Numbered from the stretch's first letter, positions 32,208 to 43,730 are shown. The stretch is DNA of 64,000 bases from Lithodes maja (GCA_037953745.1 JBAKBP010000708.1:124001-188000); one strand, 5' to 3'. The notes: generated by a model not told the origin, from the letters alone. Program-made: numbers and translations.

Positions 32208-32742
32208 AAATCGATTAATGAAATTTACAAACACATGTGGCATCCGTGGATTCGAACCCAGGATGCTCACACCGAAAATCAACACCTTATACATCGCACC
32301 ACGAAGGCAGTTAAAGGTTGGTGGACACTGCCTACGATTTATTATGCAACTTCGAATCCTGCATATCAATCTAAGCATGTACACACATCCCAACTGCAAC
32401 TCACGTAGGCTATGCATATGTGAATGGAAAGAGCAATTAATGGGGCCTTAACCACTTAGGGAAGTCCTCTCGATAAATTACTCCTGAACCAATAACAATT
32501 ATTATGTTCCTTCCAACAACCAACCATACTCCTAAAATCGATTAATGAAATTTACAAACACATGTGGCATCCGTGGATTCGAACCCAGGATGCTCACACC
32601 GAAAATCAACACCTTATACATCGCACCACGAAGACAGTTAAAGGTTGGTGGACACTGCCTACGATTTATTATGCAACTTCGAATCCTGCATATCAATCTA
32701 AGCATGTACACACATCCCAACTGCAACTCAGTACAGTACACC
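32208..32742. repeat. Two direct copies of a T2 SINE-containing repeat
   Basis: About 220 bp (32208-32405 and 32517-32730) are repeated almost exactly. Each includes a minus-strand T2 tRNA-SINE head (GGTTCGAATCC on the reverse strand) and CACTGCCTACGATTTATTAT. They are 110 bp apart, suggesting a local duplication. Confidence 0.85.
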
Positions 32743-32936
32743 CTATGTGGTGGATTGTGTTCTTTTATTTATAAATTATTATTTTACTTAAGCATTATTT
32801 CCACATAGCGATTTTGATTAGTTCTATCTATCACCTGACGCCATGATCCCCGAAGGGGTGGCCACGAACGAACCGCCCCCAAGCACCTCTGTCCCCAGTC
32901 AGCCGACGCCCATCCTCCCAACCAGCACCGCCTTCA
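32743..32936. repeat. R1 fragment followed by R4 copy
   Basis: 32743-32827 is the R1 repeat (CCTATGTGGTGGATTGTG, CCACATAGCG), also at 12537, 46138 (minus), 55459 and 56158 (minus). 32831-32936 is the second copy of R4. Confidence 0.75.
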
Positions 32937-32944
32937 TTCATATA

Positions 32945-33744
32945 CAGCAGGGTCCCCAATTGTGCGAGAATTTGGTGGATGAACGAGGCTGCACAACTCG
33001 AAATCGTACAACTCGAAACATGTATCTTATGGGAAATAATTAATTTGGTGGATGAACGGTCCCGAGTTTAGGGGTTCAACTTCATATTACCTATACAAAA
33101 CAACACTAACTGACACATATTCATAACAGTACATAATATAAATAAAAGTAAGCAATAATTAAACAATAATAAGTCATTGTTTACTCACATTAAGCTAGGG
33201 GGCTCCGAGGCAAACCCCCGCGGCAGGGCGAGTGCAGCTATGCTACCCCGGCCCCGGCCCCAGCCCCGTCTCCGTCCCCGTCTCCGTTTTTCTTATAAAT
33301 TGATCTAACATTCGACTCGGTAAGTCCCAACTGCCTGGCTACAACTGAATTTCCTTTTCCAGCATACTTTAACTCGATAACTTTCTGCTTTAGTTCCAGT
33401 GTGATGGTCCGCCGCTTCCCGGAACGTGGGGGTGGCATGGTCAATAAGGGCTAGGTTGGCTCAGCCGCTGAAGGTATACAAATTTCTCACAGAGCTATGC
33501 GTGCACTAGAGCGGGGGAAAAAAAATAGCGGCGCAGAAGCTGGCTGTGACGCATGACGTATCTCGCACAGCTGTGAAGAAACTCGTACATTTGGGTTTCT
33601 CCACGGATTTGCTTACCTTTATTCCGGCGCTCGCACACTTCGAACAATATTAGCACAGTTTGGAATTATTAAATGAATATTTTTGGTAGCTCGCACAACT
33701 CGTGAAACGCACAGCTCGAACACGCACAAATGGGGACCCTACTG
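32945..33744 (-). mobile_element. Tigger/pogo-like DNA transposon, internally deleted
   Basis: 800 bp flanked by TA on both sides (32943-32944 and 33745-33746). The ends CAGCAGGGTCCCCAATTGTG and CAGTAGGGTCCCCATTTGTG (reverse) are inverted repeats typical of Tigger-like mariner relatives, with GCACAACTCG-type subterminal motifs at both ends. It interrupts an RTE-like LINE or its flank. Confidence 0.88.
33238..33444 (-). CDS. Tigger-like HTH domain fused to a GD/GA tail (68 aa)
   Basis: ATG (complement at 33442-33444) opens MPPPRSGKRRTITLELKQ (from the second Met) and KVIELKYAGKGNSVVARQLG, then LTESNVRSIYKKN, a CENP-B N-terminal/psq-type helix-turn-helix that binds transposon ends. The DDE domain is absent. 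After KKN the frame runs into Gly-Asp and Gly-Ala codons from a GC-rich simple repeat and stops. It could be a small DNA-binding product or only a remnant; expression is unknown. Confidence 0.65.
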   Translation of the reverse strand: MTMPPPRSGKRRTITLELKQKVIELKYAGKGNSVVARQLGLTESNVRSIYKKNGDGDGDGAGAGAGVA

Positions 33745-33751
33745 TACTTCC

Positions 33752-35010
33752 TCACTCCATCCTTCTACCTCTCCCTCTCTGTCCTTCCACCTCGCTCTCG
33801 TACACCCTCTTAGTCATTCTCTCGTTTCCCATACGTTCCATATGGCCGAACCATCTCAAGTTGTTCCTTTTCACACTTTCCAGCACATCTACCTCCACAC
33901 CACACCTCCTTTTTACTTCCTCATTCGTCTGTCTATCCTTCCATGTAACTCCGCACGCACTTCTCAAGTAACTCATTTCCACCGCTCTCACTCTTGCTCC
34001 GAGTCTCTTCACGAACGTCCATGCTTCGCTTCCGTAAGTTAGTGTCGGGATTACCACACTGTCATGCAAGGACTTCTTCACTTCCATACTGACCACTCTA
34101 TTTCTTGTTACTGCTTTCAACGTTCCTACAACCCTCTTCCCCTGTTGCACCCTCTCCCGCACTTCTTCATCCACAGTCCCATCTTTACTCAACACACTGC
34201 CCAGATACTTAACCCTCTCACCACGGAAGGGCTCTTGAACGCCCATAAAAAAGCATATAACAGGTACCCGGAAGGCCTCTTGAACGCCCAGTGGTTGAAA
34301 GCCTGTGAGCTTCGTGTGCGAGGCGTCGGTCCGACGCATGTAAACAACAGCCGGCTGGACCGACGCCCCGCATCTCCGGCCACAAGAAGGAGAGCGTCGC
34401 TTGTTCGTGTGTGCCTGTATGTTGTTGTTAAGTATCGAAAAGTGGTGTAAAGTGGCTGTTTTGGCCATAAAGTTATCTCCAATGAAATCATCATCACAGC
34501 TCAACCAGTTGACTTAGAGAGCTCTACTTAATGCCATTCTACAGGTAAATAACACAGCTACGCTTGGGGATGCGCGGGAATGCGGGAAGCAGTCTGATTA
34601 ACGAATATACGGTAGCCTAGCCTAGACGTTTTTCGGCCAAAACACCCGGGTTTCGAGGAATATATATATAATACATAGCCGGGGCTGGAGGGTTAAAAGA
34701 GCTGACGATCTCCATAGCCTGACCGTTCAACTTCACCTCACACTCTGTGACTTCACCCCTTTCGAAGACCATAACCTTGCTTTTCCATTTACCTTCAGAT
34801 CCCGTTTTTCGCACACTGTTCCAAACTCATTTACCAAACCCTGCAACTCCCATTCATTATCGCTCGTCAGAACTGTATCATCCGCAAACAGCAGTATAGG
34901 CAGCTTCTACTCATTTCCCTCCCTTTTCAGCTATACACCAACATCCACTGCTCTTCCTAGTATTTCTTTCATGACTCCATCCATATATACAGTAAACAAC
35001 CACGGGGACA
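33752..35010 (-). pseudogene. RTE-like LINE RT fragment split by MITE-B
   Basis: Reading the minus strand from 35010: LFTVYMDGVMKEI, LLFADDTVLTSDN (catalytic box), then a KVMVFERGE block. It is interrupted by MITE-B at 34208-34696 and resumes KYLGSVLSKDGTVDEEVRER to GSEAWTFVKR, RWFGHMERM. One or more stops lie in the upstream part. This family differs from the Cys-insert RTE at 47309. Confidence 0.82.
34208..34696. mobile_element. MITE-B, intact copy in a LINE
   Basis: 489 bp, TTAA to TTAA, ends CCCTCTCACCACGG and CCGGGGCTGGAGGG. It splits an RTE-like frame exactly at a TTAA, so the target sequence before insertion can be read. It contains the short frame end KLSPMKSSSQLNQLT shared with 36445-36902. 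Confidence 0.93.
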
Positions 35011-35298
35011 TGATTAGTTGTTTTGTCTTTTTACTGTGTTCGTATAAGATTTGGTTTGTTTATTTTGCAAGATTTACATTATAAATACACTCTAAACTAC
35101 TATATACTTATGCATGCACTTACACTTTACATAATACACTTTTAAACAACAAATATATGACTGCAGCTCTATGCTTATGCTTTTAAAGGCTTTTGTCTAT
35201 GTTAGTACAGTATGTGTAAGCCTAGTTCACGGAATGGTCACTCTCTATGCCGATCCATCTATCGTAATGTATCTAGTCCATCTTTTGATACTATTGTA
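35011..35298. other. Intron sequence, nothing recognised
   Basis: AT-rich, includes a short R1-like remnant near 35040 (TTGGTTTGTTTATTTTGCAAG). No gene seen. Confidence 0.5.
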
Positions 35299-35514
35299 CA
35301 GTCGCGCTAATACTGTAAGTGATATCTCTGCACCAAGTATATTTTGATCAATAATTGGTATCAGCAAGATCTAAACTTAATTTCTTCATATCGAGTGAAA
35401 TATACAAACATGTTCCTACACTTACCCACCCTATTTAACATCTGACAGGCATTAATACAGCACAGAGCAAGCCAAGCGTAATGACAGCTGGGACATTACT
35501 TATTAGCGCGACTG
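35299..35514. mobile_element. Mariner-like MITE (TA TSD)
   Basis: Ends CAGTCGCGCTAATA and TATTAGCGCGACTG flanked by TA. 216 bp, non-coding. A relative lies at 52608-52815 (CGGTTGCGCTAATAA ... TTATTAGCGCGACTG), and a degraded end at about 45725. Confidence 0.85.
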
Positions 35515-35839
35515 TACAATCCTTATATATTTGGATAGGATAAGGAGAGTCTAGAGTTAATATGCAGTAGCTTTAGAGTTAATGTAGGGTAAAATGGGGT
35601 AATTTCGCAGTGATCAGTGTTTCTTGCTAAATATAGTCCACCACATATGAAATATTTACGTTTTTATTGCTATATTGTATATATTCATCCATTCTAATAA
35701 TGATACCTATAATCGTTTTTGTCAAAACAAATATTTTTGGGCCACGCCACATATATGAAAAAAAAAAAAAAAAATGTCCACGGCGAAATTGCCATGTCGG
35801 TCGGGATAATTTTGCCTCAATATAAAGTACAGTATTTCT

Positions 35840-36327
35840 TTAACCCTCTCACCACGGATGACCTCTTGTACACCCATAAAAAAGCATATAACAGGTACCC
35901 GGAAGGTCTCTTATACACCCATGACGTCACAGCCTGTGAGCTTGCTGTGCGAGGCGTCGGTCCGACGCATGTAAACAACAGCCGGCTGGACCGACGCTCC
36001 GCATCTCCGGCCACAAGAAGGAGAGCGTCGCTTGTTCGTGTGTGCCTGTATGTTGTTGTTAAGTATCGAAAAGTGGTGTAAAGTGGCTGTTTTGGCCATA
36101 AAGTTATCTCCAATGAAATCATCATCACAGCTCACCCAGTTGACTTAGAGAGCTCTACTTAATGCCATTCTACAGGTAAATAACACAGCTACGCTTGGGG
36201 ATGCGCGGGAATGCGGGAAGCAGTCTGATTAACGAATATACGGTAGCCTAGCCTAGACGTTTTTTGGCCAAAACACCCGGGTTTCGAGGAATATATATAT
36301 AATACATAGCCGGGGCTGGAGGGTTAA
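35840..36327. mobile_element. MITE-B, intact copy
   Basis: 488 bp between TTAA at 35840 and 36324, with the same ends and the same two internal TTAAs as the copy at 34208. It differs from that copy by a TGACGTCA stretch (35925) that is also in the outer MITE-B at 13674. Confidence 0.92.
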
Positions 36328-36444
36328 TATAATAAAATATACATTGTCCTGTCATTAAACTAAAAGCAGAAGTAGCTTTTATTGTTATAATAACCTACAG
36401 TACTACGTTTCATGCACATTTGATTATAAATAGGCTTTGATAGC

Positions 36445-36902
36445 CTAGCCCTTCTTGCCCGGGCAGCATTTTAAAATCCATATGCTTGAAAGCGTGCTAA
36501 GCGTGCTTTGAAAGCCGCACGGCAAAAGGTTTGTTTACATGGTCGATCGTAGCACCACTAAGCCTCAACTACATTGCTCATCAGTCCGTACTTATCTGCC
36601 ATTGCTAGTTATAGCGAAAATATGTCTTCCAAAGTGTCCGATTCGAATGCATATGGCAAAATACAGTATGTGGCAAAACTCTCTCCACGGAAATCATCAT
36701 CACACCTGAACCAGTTGACCTAGAGAGCTCTATTCAATGCCAGTCTACAGATACAAGTAAGGGCTACATTTTGAGAATTGTTTGAATTCTCTAGCTATTA
36801 AATTTAAAAAATTAGGCCTATGTTTACATAAGCGTTTTTTGGCCAGATCGCCCGGGTAGGATTATCAACATTTAGAAATGCAGCCCAGGCAAGAAGGGCT
36901 AG
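36445..36902 (+). mobile_element. piggyBac-like MITE flanked by CTAG
   Basis: CTAG at 36445 and 36899 flanks inverted ends CCCTTCTTGCC(C/T)GGGC. The interior shares AATCATCATCACA, CCAGTTGACYTAGAGAGCTC and the following block with MITE-B. ATG at 36622 opens a 33-codon frame ending KLSPRKSSSHLNQLT before TAG at 36721, against KLSPMKSSSQLNQLT in MITE-B. Confidence 0.75.
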
Positions 36903-37289
36903 AGTACCTTATAGTATCAAATTTGCTTTAGACATATATGGTACCGTACCATGTATTTGGCAAACTTTATGTCGATGGCATCCATTATAATGTAAAACTT
37001 GCAAAATAAAGTGCTAATAGAGAAGTGGCTAGCACAACTGGAAGTTGGTCATGGGGGCTCCTTTAGGACACTAAGGATGTTGGACACTATCTCCGTTTCT
37101 TTTCAGCTGACGATAAATTGAATCTCATAGCAGCTAGTTTCTCGATACTTAATGGAAAAATACGAAACTACAGTACTGTACTATGTGCCTGCATAATATT
37201 AAGACTAAGTTTATATAATTAGCACCATAATTCACTACAAAATCTTCAAAATAACTGAGAAATATTGATGGGAACTTTGCAATTTACCG
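36903..37289. other. Intron sequence, nothing recognised
   Basis: AT-rich sequence without a recognised repeat family or exon. Confidence 0.5.
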
Positions 37290-37530
37290 TCAGTTGAAAA
37301 GAAACAGAGTACAGTATAGTACACTGCGCTCATCCACTTGTGTTGGCCACTGGAACAGTCTTCGGTCCTCAGGAACCATGAAACGCAGATCTACGTCACC
37401 CATCGCAGTGTTCTGCTTCACTACAACCACAATGTACCACTTTGAATCATAAACAGCTGCTACGAACTTCCCAACATTGTCTCGTAGACCATCCATAGTT
37501 TGTAGGGCGCCTTGTGGGGAGTCTTCATCG
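37290..37530 (-). pseudogene. Protein-like fragment with KFVAAVYDSKWYI
   Basis: Minus-strand frame, open from about 37530 to 37290, reads HSDEDSPQGALQ, DNVGKFVAAVYDSKWYI and DVDLRFMVPEDRRLFQWPTQ. The pattern VA..YD.KWY and F.WP resembles a small beta-barrel module seen at the ends of transposon-derived proteins, but I cannot name the family with certainty. No splice sites or partner exons were found. It is upstream-bounded by a T-rich low-complexity tract (37540-37690). Confidence 0.4.
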
Positions 37531-37539
37531 CTGTGTGTT

Positions 37540-37690
37540 TTTTTTTTTATTTATTTATTTATTTATTTTTTTTATTTATTTTTTTTCCTATGTGAATGAG
37601 GGAGACAAAAGGCTGTTATGGTCAAGTTTAGCCTTTTATTTTTTATTTTATTATTTTTGTATTTTATTTTATTTATTTTTTGCATAATGG
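37540..37690. repeat. (TTTA)n-rich low-complexity tract
   Basis: ATTTATTT repeats in two blocks around TATGTGAATGAGGGAGACAA. Non-coding. Confidence 0.9.
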
Positions 37691-37910
37691 ATCAACATTT
37701 TATTTAACCTTGTTAAGTCGGTAGGTGGTACTGTACTCCTGAAAAACCTAAGCCCAACAGCAACCGAATCCATGCGATAGTTTCGGAGCTATGGGCTTTG
37801 GAATTCTTGGCATCGCTGTGAAATTACCCTGCTGCAAATTTAGCCCGTTTTACCGTACAATATGTTACCTGATCATATAGCTAATTCTGAATGTTTATCT
37901 TCACCCTCAG

Positions 37911-38192
37911 ATAGAAGAATGGAAATCGAATGCCTCCCTGTGCCTCTTAAATACGGTGCAAAACTTTGTCATCAACGGCGGCCTGCTAGCTGGGTCTATG
38001 TTAGCAGCCTGGATGGTAGCGGGTTACAGGGGCCTGACGGTGGGAGACTACGTACTGTTTGCCACGTACATCACCCAACTGTACTCCCCGCTCAACTGGT
38101 TCGGGACGTACTATCGCACGATCCAGCAGAACTTCATTGACATGGAGAATATGTTCGATCTTTTGGAGGAAAAACAGGAGGTGGTGGATAAG
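37911..38192 (+). CDS. ABCB6: ABCB6-like transporter, exon F
   Basis: Acceptor CACCCTCAG ends at 37910, donor GTAAGA begins at 38193. Phase 0 in and out, 94 codons. It encodes the last two membrane helices and the linker to the nucleotide-binding domain: NTVQNFVINGGLLAGSMLAA, GDYVLFATYITQLYSPLNWF and GTYYRTIQQNFIDMENMFDL. The (Y/F)GTYYR.IQ.NF(I/V)DMENMF motif is diagnostic of the ABCB6/ABCB7 half-transporter group. It is the largest exon in the window. Confidence 0.96.
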
Positions 38193-38228
38193 GTAAGAAA
38201 GGAGGAGAGCGAGGGAGAAGAGATAGAA

Positions 38229-38905
38229 AGAGACAGAGAGGTAGAGAGCACAGATGATAAAAGAAGTATAGAGCAGAGAGCTGAGAAGAGATAGAGAGGT
38301 AGAGAGCACAGATGATAAAAGAAGTATACAGTAGAGAAGAGAGCTGAGAAGAGACAGAGAGGTAGAGAGCACAGATGATAAAAGAAGTATAGAGCAGAGA
38401 GCTGAGAAGAGACAGAGAGGTAGAGAGCACAGATGATAAAAGAAGTATACAGTAGAGAAGAGAGCTGAGAAGAGACAGAGAGGTAGAGAGCGGAGATGAT
38501 AAAAGAAGTATAGAGCAGAGAGCTGAGAAGAGACAGAGAGGTAGAGAGCACAGATGATAAAAGAAGTATACAGTAGAGAAGAGAGCTGAGAAGAGACAGA
38601 GAGGTAGAGAGCACAGATGATAAAAGAAGTATACAGTAGAGAAGAGAGCTGAGAAGAGACAGAGAGGTAGAGAGCGGAGATGATAAAAGAAGTATACAGT
38701 AGAGAAGAGAGCTGAGAAGAGACAGAGAGGTAGAGAGCGGAGATGATAAAAGAAGTATACAGTAGAGAAGAGAGCTGAGAAGAGACAGAGAGGTAGAGAG
38801 CACAGATGATAAAAGAAGTATACAGTAGAGAAGAGAGCTGAGAAGAGCCAGAGAGGTAGAGAGCGGAGATGATAAAAGAAGTATAGAGCAGAGAGCTGAG
38901 AAGAA
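38229..38905. repeat. Minisatellite of 63- and 58-bp units, next to exon F
   Basis: Eleven units, counted by TGATAAAAGAAGTAT. Each contains GACAGAGAGGTAGAGAGC; long units end GTATACAGTAGAGAAGAG and short ones GTATAGAGCAGAG. The array starts 36 bp after the exon F donor and is almost pure purine on the plus strand. Long minus-strand frames over it are repeat artefacts. Confidence 0.95.
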
Positions 38906-38984
38906 AAGATGAGACAGAGGGAAAGTGAGAGTGTCGGTGAGAGACTACACTCATTGCCACGACATGTACAGTCGCGGTCATTCA

Positions 38985-39735
38985 TTCTGATGTTTAGAGA
39001 AAAACAGGGAGTTATACCTAGTTTTTGTAGATCTGGAGAAGGCCTTTTTGGGTGCCCAGGGAGGTAGTGCAGTGGGCTATGAGAAAACTCGGAGTAGAAG
39101 AGTGGCTGGTGCTTGTGATAATGAGAATGTTGGAGGGGTCACGGGCAGCAGTTAGAGTAAACTGGGTCTGAGCGAAGAGTTCCCAGTGAAAGTTGGAGTT
39201 CACCAATGTTCAGTGCTGAGCCCATTACTGTTTTGTTTTGGTCCTGGAGGCTCTGTCAAGAGAATTTAGGACAGGACTCCCATGGGAGATGTTATATGCA
39301 GATGATCTAGTTTTTATCGCAGATAGTGCGCAGGAAGCAGAGGCGAAGTTCAAAAGATGGAGGGAAGGTATGGCAAATAAGGGTCTAAGAGTTAACATAG
39401 ATAAAACAAAGGTCATGATTAGTGGAGTAGGGTGTGGAACTATGGAAAGAAGCAGCGACTATCCATGCGCAGTATGTGGGAAGGGGGTGGGAAATAACTC
39501 AATTCAATGTTGCGTCTGTAGTGACTAGTGACTGGGTACACAAGAGATGTAGTGGAGCTAGAGGACCTTTGACAATAATCATAGACTTTGAATGTGCAGT
39601 GTGCAAGGGAGATCTTGTATTAAATGACCCGCCTGTCAGTGTGAATTTCGACAGTGTAACGCTGGAGTGAGTGAATAAGTTCTGCTACCTGGGCGAATAC
39701 GGTTTCCGTCGGAGGTGGCGCTTTTTATAGATCGC
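38985..39735 (+). pseudogene. RTE-like LINE RT fragment
   Basis: The plus strand gives LVFVDLEKAF, VLSPLLFC, LEALSREFRTGLPWEMLYADD and GLRVNIDKTKVMISGVG, then the Cys-rich insert (PCAVCGKGVGNNS, CCVCSDW, FECAVCKGDL). These are RT motifs of an RTE-like LINE with stops and frameshifts in between. It ends abruptly near the LINE-A insertion. Confidence 0.85.
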
Positions 39736-39920
39736 AGTATATTTTTACCTATATCGTTCATAAATGCGTCAGACATTACTATGTTAAGATTTTAAAATAC
39801 AGTACTGTACTGTACTGTACTGTATAGCCGTGGGACCACCTCCCGGAGCTGCCAACCGCGGATGGCTGCCGACCCTCCACGGCCGGAGACAAGATCAATC
39901 GACCAGTGGAGGACAACCGG

Positions 39921-42900
39921 ATGCCGGCCGCGGGGAGCAGTTTCGGGAGCCAAACCGTCACAACTATCCCCTGCCCCCCCCCTGGGGGCACGGGTCCTTG
40001 GAGTGGCTTCGGTCGCGCCGGGAATTTCCACACCTCTCACACCACACACACACATCACACAGTTTTTCCTACACCGAGAAATGACTCTCCGGCTGTCATT
40101 TCTCAAAGACTTCTTCTAGCCGGAGACATTGAGAGCAACCCAGGACCCACGTACACATACATATGTCCAACTTGCTCAAAACCCATCACTTCGAGTCGCC
40201 ACACTAAGGGTTCAGTTCTCTGCAATTCATTCAGGAACTGGACCCACTTCACCTGTACAACACTTGCCTCCAAGAAACACTACACGAACACCTGGACCTG
40301 TTCCTCATGCCCCTCCCTCTCCCAGTCAAATCCCTCGCCTAAAACCCGTCCACCTCTCCTCCCCAACCCACCTAGCCTTCCCATATCATCCACTCCCCCC
40401 CCTAAAACCCGTCCACCTCTCCTCCCTAACCCATCTAACCTTCCCATACTATCCACATCCTCAACTCAACACACCATACCCCATCCCAATCCATTCCAAC
40501 CCCCATCTCCTGCTCCCCAATCCCCACCCCCACCTCCAGCCCCTCCCTCACCCCCACCCCATCCTCGTGCAGCAGCACCCAACATACATCGTGCACATAA
40601 CATTAACATTCTCCAATTGAACATAGATGGCATTAACACAAAGAAACACGAACTCTCACACTTCATCAAACAACACAACATACACATTGCCATCTTACAA
40701 GAAACAAAACTCCGCACATCACAAAAAACACCCACATTTCATAATTTCACCACCATCAGACAAGACCGGGCTGTCGGCGGGGGCGGTGGACTCATCACCC
40801 TGGTACACAATGAAATATCATACATAGTAACCAGTGTACAAACCAAATCCCTCCTCCCCCCAAATGATAACACAACATAAATACAATCAATTAAAATACG
40901 CACTGGCAACAAATCCAACATAACCATCATAAACACATACATCCCTCCCCAAACATCCCCTACAGTACCAAATGAATACAGACCACACTTACAACACATC
41001 ACAAACACCCCACACATCATCCTGGGTGGTGACTTCAACGCCAAGACGTCGGCCTGGTTTGTCGACAACCCTGACACAGACAGAGGGCTAGTACTACAAA
41101 ACCAAACAGATAACCTCATCATCCTTAACGACATCCATCAACATACCCATATTCCTCACCAAGCCCTCTATAACCCATCATCTCCAGACATCACCTTTTG
41201 CTCCCCAGAACTCGCCCCCACAACATCCTGGAGGGTGGTCAGAACCTTAGGCTCTGACCACCTCCCGATCATTATCACCACCAAAACCAGACTCACCCCA
41301 GCTAGCCACAAACACACATACACCAATTATAAAAGAGCTAACTGGGAAGCATTTACAAATGAGACCGAACAACACTTCACAACTCTAAACAGTACACCCA
41401 TCACTAACATCAACAATGCTGTACACATACTCAATAAAACTATCCAAAACGCTGACAAGAAACACATTCCAAGAGGTAACAGAAAAAGACACAACCCCAA
41501 CTTCACACCAGAAATTCAAAACCTCATCAGACAACGCGACACACTGAAACACTCCCCAGCACCCCACACACAAGACATCACACAACAAATTCAAGCACTC
41601 AACACCCAAACTAACAACAAAATACAAGAACAACAAAAACTAAATTGGAATAACTTCCTACAAACACTTGATCACAAAACAAACCCCAAAAAACTCTACA
41701 AAACACTAAACAGCATCACACTTTCCAACAGCAACACAACACAATCACATGCTGCAATCACAACAACAGACTCTACTCCTTCATGTAAACAACAAGCAAA
41801 CACTCTCATCAATCACTTCTCACATGTCAGCCACCTAAAACCTCACAAAGACGACCGACGTGTCATCCGACGTAAGAGACAATTCCCCACAGACCCTGAC
41901 TATACACCCTTCACCAATCACCAGACAAAGCATATCATCAACAATCTCAAGCACTCACCCGCCTGTGGCCTAGACAACATAAGCAACATACACCTCAGAC
42001 ACCTGGGACCACAAGGCATACAAACACTCACTAACATATCAAACTACAGCTATTCACACAACACAATACCAGACATTTGGAAACATGGTATCATCATCAC
42101 ATTCCCCAAACCCAACAAAGACCCCACGCTACCCTCCTCGCACCGCCCCATTACACTCCTTTGCTCCCCCTCCAAAGTCATGGAACGCCTAGTATTACAA
42201 CTAATTACACCCGACCTACCCCTAGCTCCAACACAACATGGCTTTAGGCCACTGCACTCCACAAACACTCTTCTCACAGACCTTACACAAAGAGCTTTTG
42301 ACGGCATCAACTCAGCTAGACCACCACACAGATCACTATTAGCCACACTCGACATTAGTAAAGCCTTCGATGCCATCCCACGCCACAACCTAACAAACAA
42401 AATCTACAACACAAACATGCACAACAACACAAAAAGGTGGCTGGCCAACTTCCTAGCAGGCAGATGTGCACACGTATCTTTTGCCGGTCAGTCATCTAAA
42501 ATCAGAAACTTTCCAAACGGAGTCCCACAAGGATCCGTCCTATCGCCCGCACTCTTCAATCTGTACATGCACGATATAACTACACCCAATACTCCCCAAA
42601 TAAACTTAGCCTCCTATGCAGATGACATAACACTCACATGCACACACCATGACCCAAGAAGAGCAACAGATCTCCTTCAACCCTATCTCAACACACTACA
42701 TGGCTGGTGCACTACAAACAGACTTAATCTAGCCCCAGCCAAATCCACCGCAACCCTGCTCACAAGCTGGACAGGTGAACACGAATACATCCCTCAACTC
42801 ACCATAAACAACACACCCCTAACACATACACACACACCCAAAATCCTAGGAGTAACATATGATACTCATATGACATTCAAACAGCACACCACAAGCATTA

Positions 42901-43730
42901 AAAAGAAACTGACACCCAGACTTAACGCCCTCAGGTCACTTGCTCACACAAAATTTGGACACAACAAAGAAACTACCACCACAGTATATAAACAATACAT
43001 AAGATCAGTAATGGAATACGCAAGCCCAGCCTGGGCTTCTAACCTAGCTGAAACACATCATAAGACCTTACAGACTATTCAAAACAAAGCCCTGAAGATC
43101 ATTACAGGCTGCACAGCTACTACACCCACAGATCATCTACATCAAGAAACAAAAATCCTCAAAGTCAAAGACCATCTGGACATGAGAGGCACTCAATTCC
43201 TGGCAGCAGCCTCCACGAACCAAGACCACCCACTAAACTACATGGCAACACATCCACAGACACCAAGAAATATCAAAACAACACCCAGCACACGGTATCA
43301 CACACAATTATTGTCCTCTCTCCCTCCCTGCCCACCCCGAACCAACTTCCAGAAGCACATCCATACTCATATCTCTCGCCAATCCATCCACTCACTCACA
43401 GACAACACGCAGCTGCATGCACGACCTCCCGAAATCCATCCTTCCGAATCCTCCCTCCCTCGCGAGGACAGAGTCCACCTGGCCAGGCTGAGATGCGGAC
43501 ACCATCCAGCTCTCCTGAGCTATCAGAAGAGACTGGATGACTCCGTTGTCGACGCCTGCCCGGGATGTAACACAGCACCCCATACCATTAAACACATCAT
43601 AGAAGACTGCATTTCACACAACCACTTACGCCAACAACACAACCTACACTCAATGAGAGCTCTGTGGGAAAGCCCGATCGTGGCCATGGCCTTCCTCAGG
43701 GACTCGGGGCTGTTCGGCCAGGCAGCTTAG
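39921..43730 (+). pseudogene. LINE-A polyprotein: 2A-like, PHD-like, endonuclease, RT (one stop)
   Basis: First in-frame ATG at 39921; the frame is 1270 codons with a single TAA at 40878-40880 (codon 320). In order: a short N-terminus; LLLAGDIESNPGP, a 2A ribosome-skipping motif (DxExNPGP) at residues about 64-76; a Cys/His zinc finger of PHD type (CPTC ... CNS..NWTHFTC ... WTCSSC); a Pro-rich linker; an AP-like endonuclease (LNIDGIN, QETKL, GGDFNAK, SPDITF, SDHLPI); RT with DISKAFDAI, NGVPQGSVLSPALFN and SYADDITL (residue about 899); and a C-terminal CPGCN..PHTIKHIIEDC motif. It would copy its own RNA into nicked DNA. The premature stop lies in the endonuclease and should inactivate this copy unless read through. 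Confidence 0.92.
40122..40148 (+). other. 2A-like ribosome-skipping motif in LINE-A
   Basis: Codes GDIESNPGP, which fits D-x-E-x-N-P-G-P, with a hydrophobic LLLA just before it as in functional 2A sequences. Translation would separate the first about 75 residues from the zinc-finger/endonuclease/RT product. Such motifs are known in trypanosome ingi/L1Tc and several animal LINE clades. Confidence 0.9.

Noticed and set aside
33752..34504. 250-codon minus-strand frame as one gene
   Set aside because: It is MITE-B sequence read into an RTE-like RT fragment; the join is the MITE insertion point.
36445..36902. Direct host-gene reading of the 33-codon frame at 36622
   Set aside because: It sits inside an element with inverted ends and its tail recurs in MITE-B, so it is treated as transposon sequence.
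38001..38985. Long minus-strand frames rich in Leu/Ser/Tyr over the minisatellite
   Set aside because: They arise from 63-bp units (a multiple of three) read on the pyrimidine strand. They overlap exon F antisense and resemble no protein.
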